DNA from: an uncultured Nocardioides sp.
GTDB taxonomy: Bacteria; Actinomycetota; Actinomycetes; Propionibacteriales; Nocardioidaceae
Direction of reading: 5' to 3'
Length of the DNA: 64,000 nucleotides
Assembly: GCF_947488515.1 (NCBI RefSeq)
Contig: NZ_CANKZF010000001.1
Location: 992,001 to 1,056,000 of the forward strand
Made by a program: the position numbers and the translations under genes. Under the pieces are notes generated by a model. That model did no database searches. It saw only the letters and a list, made by a program, of their open reading frames with translations, and was not told the DNA's origin. This document shows positions 8,378-16,288 of the stretch, piece after piece; position 1 is the stretch's first letter; each line of letters begins with the position of its first letter.

Positions 8378-8809
8378 TCAGCGAGCCGGGCCGACCAGTC
8401 GTTCGTCGGGGATGACGGCGACGCCGAGGATCTCGATGAGGGCCTCGGGCTGCCAGAGGCCGGTCGTGCCGATGCCCGCCATGGCGGGGTAGACCGGGCC
8501 GGCGAGCTCGCGCCACACGGCGCCGATCTCGCTGCCGTGCGCCTGGTAGTCGGGGATGTCGGTGAGGTGGATCGTGATCGACACCAGGTCCTCGGGGACG
8601 CCGCCCGCCTCGCGCAACGTCGTGAGCACGTTGCCGAAGGCCTGGCGGAACTGCTCGACGATGCCCCCCTCGACGATGCGCATGTCGGCGTCCAGCGCCG
8701 TCTGCCCGCCGAGGTAGAGCGTGTTGCCGCTCAGCGTGCCGTGGGAGTAGCCGCGGGGCACCGGGAGCGACGCAGGATTGACGGGGATCGGCGACAGATC
8801 GGTGGTCAT
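8378..8809 (-). CDS. ridA: RidA/YjgF-family enamine-imine deaminase
   Basis: A 143-residue Rid-superfamily protein. The opening YSHGTLSGNTLYLGGQTALD is the canonical first strands. VSITIHLTDIPDY and AMAGIGTTGLWQPEALIEI are the trimer-interface and active-site segments; the expected Arg in the last motif appears to be replaced (GLWQPEALIEI), which would place it outside the classic RidA subgroup. Rid proteins hydrolyse reactive enamines or imines, and one branch deaminates 2-aminomuconate. It is divergent from the aryl-CoA operon across only 57 bases, which suggests it handles an amino-bearing intermediate of that pathway. Confidence 0.87.
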   Translation of the reverse strand: MTTDLSPIPVNPASLPVPRGYSHGTLSGNTLYLGGQTALDADMRIVEGGIVEQFRQAFGNVLTTLREAGGVPEDLVSITIHLTDIPDYQAHGSEIGAVWRELAGPVYPAMAGIGTTGLWQPEALIEILGVAVIPDERLVGPAR

Positions 8810-8866
8810 CCCCCGACCCTAGGACATCTATTGACAACCTGACAACGTTCGTGGGCAGAATGAAAT
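8810..8866. promoter_or_regulatory. Divergent, apparently leaderless promoters sharing a TGACAAC tandem repeat
   Basis: The 57-base gap contains the direct repeat TGACAAC-C-TGACAAC (8832-8846). Forward: TTGACA at 8831-8836, a 19-base spacer and CAGAAT at 8856-8861. The start would then fall on the ATG of the FAH gene (8867). Reverse: TTGTCA (complement of 8840-8845), an 18-base spacer and TAGGGT (complement of 8816-8821), with the start at the ridA ATG. Both transcripts would be leaderless, and both -35 boxes lie in the repeat. This is a natural operator site for the PaaX-like protein encoded at the end of the operon; that link is inferred. Confidence 0.5.
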
Positions 8867-9535
8867 ATGCCGACCAGCCGAGGGGCGTTGCCCCTCCAGC
8901 CGCCGGGCAAGGTGATCTGCTGCGGCCTCAACTACGGCGACCACATCGTCGAGATGGGCCGTGAGCTCCCGGCCCACCCGACGCTCTTCGCCAAGTACGC
9001 CGACACCCTTGTCCCCGACGGCGCGGACATCGTGCTGCCCGCCGACGCCCAGGTCGACTGGGAGGCCGAGCTCGCTGTCGTCGTCGGCACCGAGATCCGC
9101 GGCGCCGACCCCGACGAGGCCGCGAACGCCATCGGCGGCTACACGGTTGCCAACGACATCTCCGTGCGCGACTGGCAGAACCGCACGCTCCAGTGGTTCC
9201 AGGGCAAGGCGTGGGACGCCACCACGCCGATCGGCCCGGTCGTCGTCCCACCGGATGCGATCGATCCGGTCGCCGGCGTCGACGTGGTGTGCCGGGTCAA
9301 CGGCGAGGAGCGACAGCGGGGCAACACCCGCACGCTCGTCTTCGACTGCGCCGGCCTGCTGGCGTACATCTCCACCTTCACGGTCCTGCGGCCCGGCGAC
9401 CTGGTCCTGACCGGCACCCCCGGCGGCGTCGGCATGGGCATGACCCCGCCGTCCTTCCTCGCCGACGGCGACGTGGTGGAGACCGAGATCCCCGGCATCG
9501 GGACCCTCACCAACACCGTCCGCCTGACCGCCTGA
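8867..9535 (+). CDS. Fumarylacetoacetate hydrolase (FAH) family protein
   Basis: A 222-residue FAH-fold protein. KVICCGLNYGDHIVEMG carries the family's Asn-Tyr-x2-His start. VDWEAELAVVVG supplies the metal-ligand Glu pair, and VANDISVRDWQ and LTGTPGGVGMGM complete the active-site loops. The family hydrolyses or decarboxylates 2-oxo/1,3-diketo acids after aromatic ring cleavage (for example fumarylpyruvate or 2-oxohept-3-ene-dioate). First gene of the operon; its ATG may also be the transcription start. The exact substrate is unknown. Confidence 0.88.
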   Translation: MPTSRGALPLQPPGKVICCGLNYGDHIVEMGRELPAHPTLFAKYADTLVPDGADIVLPADAQVDWEAELAVVVGTEIRGADPDEAANAIGGYTVANDISVRDWQNRTLQWFQGKAWDATTPIGPVVVPPDAIDPVAGVDVVCRVNGEERQRGNTRTLVFDCAGLLAYISTFTVLRPGDLVLTGTPGGVGMGMTPPSFLADGDVVETEIPGIGTLTNTVRLTA

Positions 9536-9564
9536 CACCCGACTCCGCACAGAACAGGACCGAC

Positions 9565-10050
9565 ATGGACCCGAACCTCGACAACTACGTCCTCGAGGGC
9601 GACCCCTCGATGTACGCCGACGCGTCGGGGATCGTCGCCCCGTTCGTCACCCGGGCCGGGCAGGAGCCCGACCTCACCGGGCAGAGCGAGGGCGCGACCC
9701 GCGTCAGCGGCATCAGCATCCAGCACACACCGGCGACCCGGCTGTGGTTCGGACAGGTGCGCAACCTCGCCGGCTACCGCTCGGTCCCCCACCACCACGG
9801 TGAGGCCGAGACCGGCGGCTTCGTGCTGTCGGGACGTGCCCGCATCTACTTCGGTGAGAAGTTCGAGGACTACCTCGACATGTCCGAGGGCGACTGGGTG
9901 TTCGTGCCGCCCTTCATGCCGCACGTCGAGTGCAACCTCGACCGCAACAACCCGCTCACGTGGATGACCGCCCGGACGCCCGAGAACATCGTGGTCAACC
10001 TGCCGCAGGTCGACGACGCCGACCTGCGTGACTGGGCGGACCGACCGTGA
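9565..10050 (+). CDS. Small single-domain cupin protein
   Basis: A 161-residue cupin. Motif 1 is GYRSVPHHHGEAE (His, His and Glu metal ligands) and motif 2 is GDWVFVPPFMPHVECN. This gives a complete 3-His/1-Glu type metal site in one domain. It is far shorter than bicupin gentisate dioxygenases (about 350 residues) and lacks the EFFY block of 3-hydroxyanthranilate dioxygenases. It might be a dioxygenase, isomerase or sensor acting on a pathway intermediate. It starts 29 bases after the FAH gene, and the thioesterase GTG overlaps its stop by 4 bases. Confidence 0.8.
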   Translation: MDPNLDNYVLEGDPSMYADASGIVAPFVTRAGQEPDLTGQSEGATRVSGISIQHTPATRLWFGQVRNLAGYRSVPHHHGEAETGGFVLSGRARIYFGEKFEDYLDMSEGDWVFVPPFMPHVECNLDRNNPLTWMTARTPENIVVNLPQVDDADLRDWADRP

Positions 10051-10967
10051 CCGCCACGTCCACGCCGTCGCCGACCTCGCAGACCTTCACCGACGCGGTC
10101 GCGCTGACCGAGTGCGACGCCGAGGTCTTCGACCGCGCGTTCACCGCGATCACGCAGCCGTGCCCGTGGCCCAAGGCCTACGGCGGCGACATGGTCGCCC
10201 AGGCGCTCGTCGCCGCCGCGCTCACCGTGTCCGACGGCAAGACGATGCACTCCATGCACTCCTACTTCATGCGCCCCGTCGACATCGGCGCCGAGGTCCG
10301 CTACGAGGTCGAGGTGCTGCGCGACGGCCGCGGCTACAGCACCCGTCAGGTGCGCGGCTTCCAGAACGGCAAGGCGGTCTACGTCTGCCTCGCGAGCTTC
10401 GCGACCGGCGAGCCGAGCGGCACCTTCCAGGCCACGGCCCCCGCCGACGTGCCCGGACCCGACGACCTGCCGACGTCCGCCGACTACCTCGAGGACCGCA
10501 CCGGCGGCACCATGACCGACACGTCGAAGGCGTACTGGTCCGGCGGCCGCAGCTTCGACATGCGCCACGTCCCCGGACCGGTCTACCTCACCGTCGAGGG
10601 AGAGCAGTCCCCCCAGCAGGCGGTCTGGGTGAAGCCGTACGACGACCTGCGTCCGGTCGAGGGGCTCACCGACGCGCAGCGCGACACCGCCGCCCTCGCC
10701 TACGTCTGCGACTACACGATCCTCGAGCCGACCCTGCGGGTCCTCGGGCTCGCGTGGGCGGACGAGGGCCTCGTCACCGCGAGCCTCGACCACGCCATGT
10801 GGTTCCACCGCCCGGTGGTGATGGACGACTGGCTGCTCTACGCGCAGGAGGCCATCTCCGTCGAGGACGGGCGCGGCGCCGCCGTCGGCCGATTCTTCAC
10901 CACGGGCGGCACGCTCGTCGCGACCGTCGTCCAGGAGGGCATGCTGCGCGCCGGGGGTTCCCGGTGA
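10047..10967 (+). CDS. Acyl-CoA thioesterase II (TesB-like, double hot-dog)
   Basis: A 306-residue TesB-like thioesterase with two hot-dog halves. PWPKAYGGDMVAQALVAA and HSMHSYFMRPVDIG mark the first half. The second half ends with LDHAMWFHRPVVMDDWLLY, where the Asp is in the position of the TesB catalytic residue. It would release a free acid from an acyl- or aryl-CoA. Within this operon it may hydrolyse a hydroxylated aroyl-CoA or a downstream ring-opened thioester. GTG start, overlapping the cupin stop. Confidence 0.9.
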   Translation: MTATSTPSPTSQTFTDAVALTECDAEVFDRAFTAITQPCPWPKAYGGDMVAQALVAAALTVSDGKTMHSMHSYFMRPVDIGAEVRYEVEVLRDGRGYSTRQVRGFQNGKAVYVCLASFATGEPSGTFQATAPADVPGPDDLPTSADYLEDRTGGTMTDTSKAYWSGGRSFDMRHVPGPVYLTVEGEQSPQQAVWVKPYDDLRPVEGLTDAQRDTAALAYVCDYTILEPTLRVLGLAWADEGLVTASLDHAMWFHRPVVMDDWLLYAQEAISVEDGRGAAVGRFFTTGGTLVATVVQEGMLRAGGSR

Positions 10968-12622
10968 GCGCCGCGTCGCTGAGCCCGTCGGGGTACGCCG
11001 ACACCTTCGCGCGCGACCACCTGCCGCCGGCCGACCAGTGGCCGACCCTGGAGTTCACCACCGAGTGGCTGCAATACCCCGAGCGGCTCAACGCTGGCAC
11101 CGAGCTCCTCGACGCGGTCATCGCCGAGCACGGGCCCGATCGGCCGGCCTTGCGCACCCCTGACGGCGAGGTGTGGACCTACGGCGAGCTGTCGACCCGC
11201 GCCAACCAGGTCGCGCACGTCCTCGTCGACGACCTCGGCCTGGTCAGCGGCAACCGGGTGCTGCTCCGCTCGCCCAACAACCCGTGGACCGTCGCGGCCT
11301 GGCTCGGCGTCCTCAAGGCCGGCGGGATCGTCGTGACCACGATGGCGGCGCTGCGCGCGACCGAGCTGACCCCGATCGTCCAGAAGACGCGACCCGCGGT
11401 CGCCCTGGTCGACCACCGCCACGTCGAGGACGTGCAGGCGGTGCGCGACAGCGTCGCGCCGGACCTGGTCGTCGTCCCCTACGGCGGCGACACCGCGGAC
11501 GACCTCGCCCGTCGCGTCGAGGGTCACGCCGGCGAGTTCAGCGCCTCCGACACGGCCGCCGACGACGTCGCCCTCTTCGGGCCCACGTCCGGCACCACGG
11601 GTGTCCCGAAGATCACGACCCACTTCCACCGCGACGTGCTCTCGATCGACAACACCTTCGGCCGCGCGCTGCTCGACCTCACGCCCGACGACGTGGTCGC
11701 CTGCACGGCACCGCTCGCCTTCACCTTCGGCCTCGGCATGCTCGTCGTCTTCCCGCTCCGCGCCGGCGCCTGTGCCCTCCTCACCGAGTCGGCCACACCT
11801 GCCCAGCTCGCCGACCTCGTCGCCGAGCACCGCGTCACCGTGCTGGCCACCGCGCCGACGGCGTACAAGCAGATCCTTGCCTCCGACCGCCTCCGGCAGC
11901 TGTCCGGCCTCCGGGTCGCGGTGTCGGCCGGCGAGCACATGGCGCAGGCGACGTGGGAGCAGATCGAGGAGCAGCTCGGGCTGAAGGTGGTCGACGGCAT
12001 CGGCGCGACCGAGATGCTGCACATCTTCATCTCCGCCGCCGGTGACGACATCCGTCCCGGCGCGACCGGCAGGCCCGTTCCCGGCTACCGCGCCGCGATC
12101 CTCGACGCGGACGGCAACGAGCTCGGCGACGGCCAGGAGGGCCGGCTCGGCGTCATCGGGCCCGTCGGCTGCCGCTACCTCGACGACCAGCGCCAACGCG
12201 GCTACGTGGTCAACGGGTGGAACGTCACCGGCGACACCTTCGTCCGCGACGCCGACGGCTACTACTTCTACCGCTCGCGCACCGACAACATGATCGTCTC
12301 GTCGGGCTACAACATCGGCGGCCCCGAGGTGGAGGAGGCGCTCGGCACGCACCCCGATGTCCTCGAGGTCGGCGTCGTCGCGGCGCCGGACGAGGTCCGC
12401 GGCTCCATCGTCTGCGCCTTCGTCGTGCTGCGCGAGGGCGTCGAGGGCGACGCCGCCAAGGTCCAGGAGCTCCAGGACCACGTGAAGGGTCGGCTGGCCC
12501 CGTACAAGTACCCCCGCGCCGTGCGCTTCGTCGAGGCGATGCCACGCAACACCAGCGGGAAGCTGCAGCACTTCAAGCTGCGCCAGATGATCGAGTCCGA
12601 AGGACCGGAGGGACGGGCATGA
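10964..12622 (+). CDS. Aryl-CoA ligase (2-aminobenzoate/benzoate-CoA ligase family)
   Basis: A 552-residue adenylate-forming ligase. Motifs include the P-loop GPTSGTTGVPKIT (about residue 208), the core GIGATEML, NVTGDTF, the hinge YRSRTDNMIVSSGYNI and the C-terminal Lys in PRNTSGKLQHFK. The N-terminal WPTLEF and LNAGTELLDAVI phrases resemble 2-aminobenzoate-CoA and benzoate-CoA ligases rather than fatty-acyl ligases. It activates an aromatic acid to its CoA thioester with ATP. Anthranilate or salicylate is inferred from the following gene. GTG start at 10964 overlapping the thioesterase stop; its own stop overlaps the next ATG. Confidence 0.88.
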   Translation: MSAASLSPSGYADTFARDHLPPADQWPTLEFTTEWLQYPERLNAGTELLDAVIAEHGPDRPALRTPDGEVWTYGELSTRANQVAHVLVDDLGLVSGNRVLLRSPNNPWTVAAWLGVLKAGGIVVTTMAALRATELTPIVQKTRPAVALVDHRHVEDVQAVRDSVAPDLVVVPYGGDTADDLARRVEGHAGEFSASDTAADDVALFGPTSGTTGVPKITTHFHRDVLSIDNTFGRALLDLTPDDVVACTAPLAFTFGLGMLVVFPLRAGACALLTESATPAQLADLVAEHRVTVLATAPTAYKQILASDRLRQLSGLRVAVSAGEHMAQATWEQIEEQLGLKVVDGIGATEMLHIFISAAGDDIRPGATGRPVPGYRAAILDADGNELGDGQEGRLGVIGPVGCRYLDDQRQRGYVVNGWNVTGDTFVRDADGYYFYRSRTDNMIVSSGYNIGGPEVEEALGTHPDVLEVGVVAAPDEVRGSIVCAFVVLREGVEGDAAKVQELQDHVKGRLAPYKYPRAVRFVEAMPRNTSGKLQHFKLRQMIESEGPEGRA

Positions 12623-15006
12623 GGATCGCGATCGCGGGCGGCGGGCCGGGAGGGCTCTACTTCGCCACGTTGATGAAGTCGCTCGACCCGTCCCACGACA
12701 TCACCGTCTGGGAGCGCAACGCCCCCGACGACACCTTCGGCTTCGGCGTGGTGTTCTCCGACGAGACCCTCGGGAGCATCGAGGGTGCCGACCGCGTGGT
12801 GCACGAGCGGATGGAGAAGCGCTTCGCCCGCTGGACCGACATCGACGTCGCGGTCACCGACCGCGCCGGCGACACGCAGTCCTTCACCGTCGGCGGTCAG
12901 GGCTTCGCCGCGATGTCGCGCAAGGAGCTGCTGCAGATCCTGCAGGAGCGGGTGGCCGAGCTCGGCGTGACGGTCCACTACAGCACGGACGTGCCCGACC
13001 CCGACGAGCTGCGGTCGTCGTACGACCTCGTGCTCGCCTCCGACGGCCTCAACTCCCAGATCCGCACCAAGTACGCCGACCGGTTCGGGCCCTCGCTCGA
13101 CCGCCGGCACAACAAGTACATCTGGTTCGGCACCGACCTGGTGTTCGAGGCGTTCCAGTTCTTCGTCAAGCAGACGGAGTGGGGCACCATGCAGATCCAC
13201 GGCTACCCGTTCTCGGAGTCGGGCTCGACCTTCATCGTCGAGATGCACGAGGACGTCTGGCGCCGCGCCGGCCTCGACCGCACCGAGGCGGAGAGCTTCG
13301 CCCCCGGCGTCTCGGACGAACACGCCGTCCGGCGCATCGCGGAGATCTTCGCCGACGAGTTGCAGGGCCACGAGATCCTCACCAACAACTCCAAGTGGCT
13401 GAACTTCCACACCGTGCGCAACGAGAACTGGCACGACGGCAACGTGGTGCTGCTCGGCGACGCCGCGCACACCGCCCACTTCTCCATCGGCTCCGGCACC
13501 AAGCTCGCCATGGAGGACGCCCTCGCGCTGGCCGCCTGCCTGCACGAGCACCCGACGCTGGAGGCGGCGCTCGAGGCGTACCAGACCGAGCGCAAGCCGG
13601 TCGTGGAGTCGACGCAGCGCGCCGCGCAGGCCTCGCTGGAGTGGTTCGAGAACATCGGGATGTACGCCGACCAGGCGCCCGCGCAGTTCGTCCTCAACCT
13701 GCTGACCCGGTCGCGCCGGATCACCTTCGAGAACCTCCGGGAGCGAGACGCGGACTTCGCGGCACGGATGGAGGCGGAGTTCGCCCGAAGCCAGGACGGC
13801 GAGGACGGCGCCCCGGCGATGTTCCAGCCGGTGCGCATCGGCGAGCTCGAGCTCAAGAACCGCGTGATCCTCTCCCCGATGGACATGTACTGCGCCACCG
13901 ACGGGGTGCCCGACGAGTTCCACCTCGTCCACCTGGGGTCGAAGGCCCTGGGCGGCGCGGGCCTGGTGATGACGGAGATGACCTGCGTGTCACCCGAGGG
14001 TCGGATCACCCTCGGTTGCCCCGGGCTGTGGAACGACGAGCAGCGCGACGCGTGGAGGAAGGTCGCCGACTTCGTCCACGACAGGACGACCGCGCGCATC
14101 GGCATGCAGCTCGGACACTCCGGGCGCAAGGGCTCCACCAAGCTCATGTGGGAGGGCATGGACGAGCCGCTCGCGGAAGGCAACTGGGAGGTGCTCGGAC
14201 CCTCTCCGCTCCCCTACGGCGACGACTGCCACGTGCCCCGCGAGGCCACCCGCGCCGACCTGGACGCGGTCGTCGCGGACTTCGTCGCCTCCGCCGAGCG
14301 CGCGGTCGACGCAGGCTTCGACCTGATCGAGCTGCACGCCGCGCACGGCTACCTGCTGAGCTCCTTCATCTCCCCCGTCTCCAACCGGCGGACCGATGAC
14401 TACGGCGGCTCCCTGGACAATCGGCTGCGCTTCCCGCTCGAGGTGTTCGATGCCGTGCGCGCGGCCGTGCCAGCGCACGTCCCGGTCACCGTGCGCATCT
14501 CGGCCACCGACTGGATGCCCGACGGCAACACCGAGGAGGACGCCGTCGAGATCGCGCGCGCCTTCGTCGAGCACGGCGCGGCAGCCATCGACGTCTCGTC
14601 GGGCCAGGTCAGCAAGGACGAGAAGCCGGCGTTCGGACGGTCCTACCAGACCCCCTTCGCCGACAAGATCCGCCACCGCGTCGCCGCGCCCGCCGGGGTG
14701 AAGGTGATCGCGGTCGGCGCCATCTCCAGCTACGACGACGTCAACTCCATCCTGCTCGCGGGGCGGGCCGACCTCTGCGCGCTGGGCCGCACCCACCTGT
14801 ACGACCCCAACTGGACGCTGCACGCCGCCGCGGAGCAGGAGTACGTCGGTCCGGGCGCGGACTGGCCGGACATGTGGGCCGCCGGACGACGGCGCCCGCC
14901 CACCTCGCGGACCGACAAGGTCCCGCCGCGGCTCCAGCTGCTGCGTGAGGGGGCCGCCGACCAGGTCCACGTCCGCTGGACGCCCGAGGGCACGGTGCAC
15001 GCGTGA
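12619..15006 (+). CDS. Fused FAD monooxygenase/Old Yellow Enzyme: 2-aminobenzoyl-CoA monooxygenase/reductase type
   Basis: A 795-residue two-domain flavoprotein. Residues 1 to about 395 form a class A FAD monooxygenase with IAGGGPGGLYFA at the start and GDAAHTAHFSIGSGTKLAM near residue 278. From about residue 400 an Old-Yellow-Enzyme barrel starts with FQPVRIGELELKNRVILSP, with HAAHGYLLSSFISP and the FMN-phosphate end near residue 700. This fusion is known from 2-aminobenzoyl-CoA monooxygenase/reductase, which hydroxylates and then hydrogenates the ring, and from proteins annotated as bifunctional salicylyl-CoA 5-hydroxylase/oxidoreductase. It is the key enzyme of the operon. The internal start at 13819 is not needed; the frame is continuous. 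Confidence 0.9.
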   Translation: MRIAIAGGGPGGLYFATLMKSLDPSHDITVWERNAPDDTFGFGVVFSDETLGSIEGADRVVHERMEKRFARWTDIDVAVTDRAGDTQSFTVGGQGFAAMSRKELLQILQERVAELGVTVHYSTDVPDPDELRSSYDLVLASDGLNSQIRTKYADRFGPSLDRRHNKYIWFGTDLVFEAFQFFVKQTEWGTMQIHGYPFSESGSTFIVEMHEDVWRRAGLDRTEAESFAPGVSDEHAVRRIAEIFADELQGHEILTNNSKWLNFHTVRNENWHDGNVVLLGDAAHTAHFSIGSGTKLAMEDALALAACLHEHPTLEAALEAYQTERKPVVESTQRAAQASLEWFENIGMYADQAPAQFVLNLLTRSRRITFENLRERDADFAARMEAEFARSQDGEDGAPAMFQPVRIGELELKNRVILSPMDMYCATDGVPDEFHLVHLGSKALGGAGLVMTEMTCVSPEGRITLGCPGLWNDEQRDAWRKVADFVHDRTTARIGMQLGHSGRKGSTKLMWEGMDEPLAEGNWEVLGPSPLPYGDDCHVPREATRADLDAVVADFVASAERAVDAGFDLIELHAAHGYLLSSFISPVSNRRTDDYGGSLDNRLRFPLEVFDAVRAAVPAHVPVTVRISATDWMPDGNTEEDAVEIARAFVEHGAAAIDVSSGQVSKDEKPAFGRSYQTPFADKIRHRVAAPAGVKVIAVGAISSYDDVNSILLAGRADLCALGRTHLYDPNWTLHAAAEQEYVGPGADWPDMWAAGRRRPPTSRTDKVPPRLQLLREGAADQVHVRWTPEGTVHA

Positions 15007-15851
15007 CCGTCGGGAGTCCCGCCGTGCAGCCGCCGCAGCCACCGAGCCGCCAGTCCCGCTCCACGGTGGTGACGTTCCTCGGAGCCGTCGTGCGGCCACT
15101 GGGGTCGTGGATGCCGATCGCCGGCACCGTCGACCTGCTCACGCAGGCCGGCCTCGACGCGCCGTCGGTGCGCACCGCCGTGCACCGGCTCAAGGGCAAC
15201 GGCTGGCTGCAGTCCGAGGCACGAGAAGGCGCCCGGGGCTACGCCCTCACGACCACAGCGCTCGAGACGCTGGCCGCCGGCGACGAGGTCATCTGGCACG
15301 CCCGGACGCCGGCCGACGTCACCGACGGCTGGTGCATCGTCCACTTCGGCGTGCCGGAGTCGATGAGGGCCAAGCGGCACCAGCTCCGCGCCCACCTGTC
15401 CTCCCTCGGCTTCGGCAACGTCGGCACTGCGCTGTGGATCGCCCCTGCCCGGATGCGGACCGCAGCCGAGCGAGCGGTCACCGAGCTCGGGCTGGAGGCC
15501 CACACCGCGATCTTCGTCGGTGAGTACCACGGGACGCAGGACCTCACCGGGCTGCTCTACGGCAGCTGGGACCTGACGGCCATCGACGACGGCTACCGCG
15601 ACTTCGTGGCCGTCCACGGTCCCGTGGCCGACCGTGCGGAGCGCGACCGACCAGATCCCGCGCGCGCCTTCACGACGTACCTCTCCGTGCTCGACCAGTG
15701 GCGCAGGCTGCCCTTCCGGGATCCTGGGCTACCCGCGGAGGTGCTGGCCCCCGAGTGGCACGGACCGCAGGCGACCGAGGTCTTCGAGCGGCTGGTCGTG
15801 GCGCTGGAGGAGCCGGCGCTCAGGCACGCGCGGGCGCACTGGCCTTCCTGA
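15003..15851 (+). CDS. PaaX-family transcriptional regulator
   Basis: A 282-residue regulator. The N-terminal winged helix reads MPIAGTVDLLTQAGLDAP followed by VRTAVHRLKGNGWLQ, the typical PaaX HTH, with a central domain (DGWCIVHFGVPESMR) and a C-terminal RLPFRDPGLPAEVL motif that is highly typical of PaaX. PaaX proteins repress phenylacetate-type catabolic operons and release DNA on binding the aryl-CoA intermediate. The GTG start overlaps the monooxygenase stop, so it is the last gene of the operon it most likely represses. The candidate operator is the TGACAAC repeat at 8832-8846. Confidence 0.92.
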   Translation: MTVGSPAVQPPQPPSRQSRSTVVTFLGAVVRPLGSWMPIAGTVDLLTQAGLDAPSVRTAVHRLKGNGWLQSEAREGARGYALTTTALETLAAGDEVIWHARTPADVTDGWCIVHFGVPESMRAKRHQLRAHLSSLGFGNVGTALWIAPARMRTAAERAVTELGLEAHTAIFVGEYHGTQDLTGLLYGSWDLTAIDDGYRDFVAVHGPVADRAERDRPDPARAFTTYLSVLDQWRRLPFRDPGLPAEVLAPEWHGPQATEVFERLVVALEEPALRHARAHWPS

Positions 15852-15857
15852 ACGACC

Positions 15858-16262
15858 TCACTCCGTGTCGCGTTCCGGCAGGGCGGGACGGGAGTGGTAG
15901 TCGCTCGCCTGCGACACCCACCACGCCTCGGCCGTCCGGAGCCCGGTCGGCGGGTCGATCGTCCCGGCGCAGATCGAGATCCGATGCGGCGCCCCCGTCG
16001 CCCGCCAGAACATGGATGACCCACAGACCGAGCAGAACGCGTACTCCACCTCCGCGACCGGCGCGAACCATCGCAGCCTGTCGGAAGGGTCGCTGACCAC
16101 CAGGCCCTCGACGTCGGTCGCGGTCGCTGCCAGGTGGTGGCCGGAGAAGCGGCGGCAGCGTTCGCAGTGACAGTTCACGACATCGCGCAGCTGGGTCGTC
16201 ACGACGTACGTCACGTCACCGCAGAGGCACGACCCCTCCCGCGGCTGGACGCCATCGGTCAC
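15858..16262 (-). CDS. GFA-family (glutathione-dependent formaldehyde-activating-like) protein
   Basis: A 134-residue zinc-binding CENP-V/GFA fold protein. The cysteine clusters are SCLCGDV (near 11-17), NCHCERCRRFSGHH (near 30-43) and FCSVCGSSMFW (near 76-86). The GTG at 16262 is chosen because GGAGG lies 6 bases upstream. Despite the family name, most actinobacterial members are not proven to act on formaldehyde adducts. It is convergent with paaX, with 6 bases between. Confidence 0.88.
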   Translation of the reverse strand: MTDGVQPREGSCLCGDVTYVVTTQLRDVVNCHCERCRRFSGHHLAATATDVEGLVVSDPSDRLRWFAPVAEVEYAFCSVCGSSMFWRATGAPHRISICAGTIDPPTGLRTAEAWWVSQASDYHSRPALPERDTE

Positions 16263-16288
16263 GTGGAACCTCCGCGCATGTCGTGAAT

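Noticed and set aside
9565..10050. Cupin as gentisate or 3-hydroxyanthranilate dioxygenase
   Set aside because: Too short for bicupin gentisate dioxygenases and lacks the 3-hydroxyanthranilate dioxygenase signature; left as an unassigned cupin.
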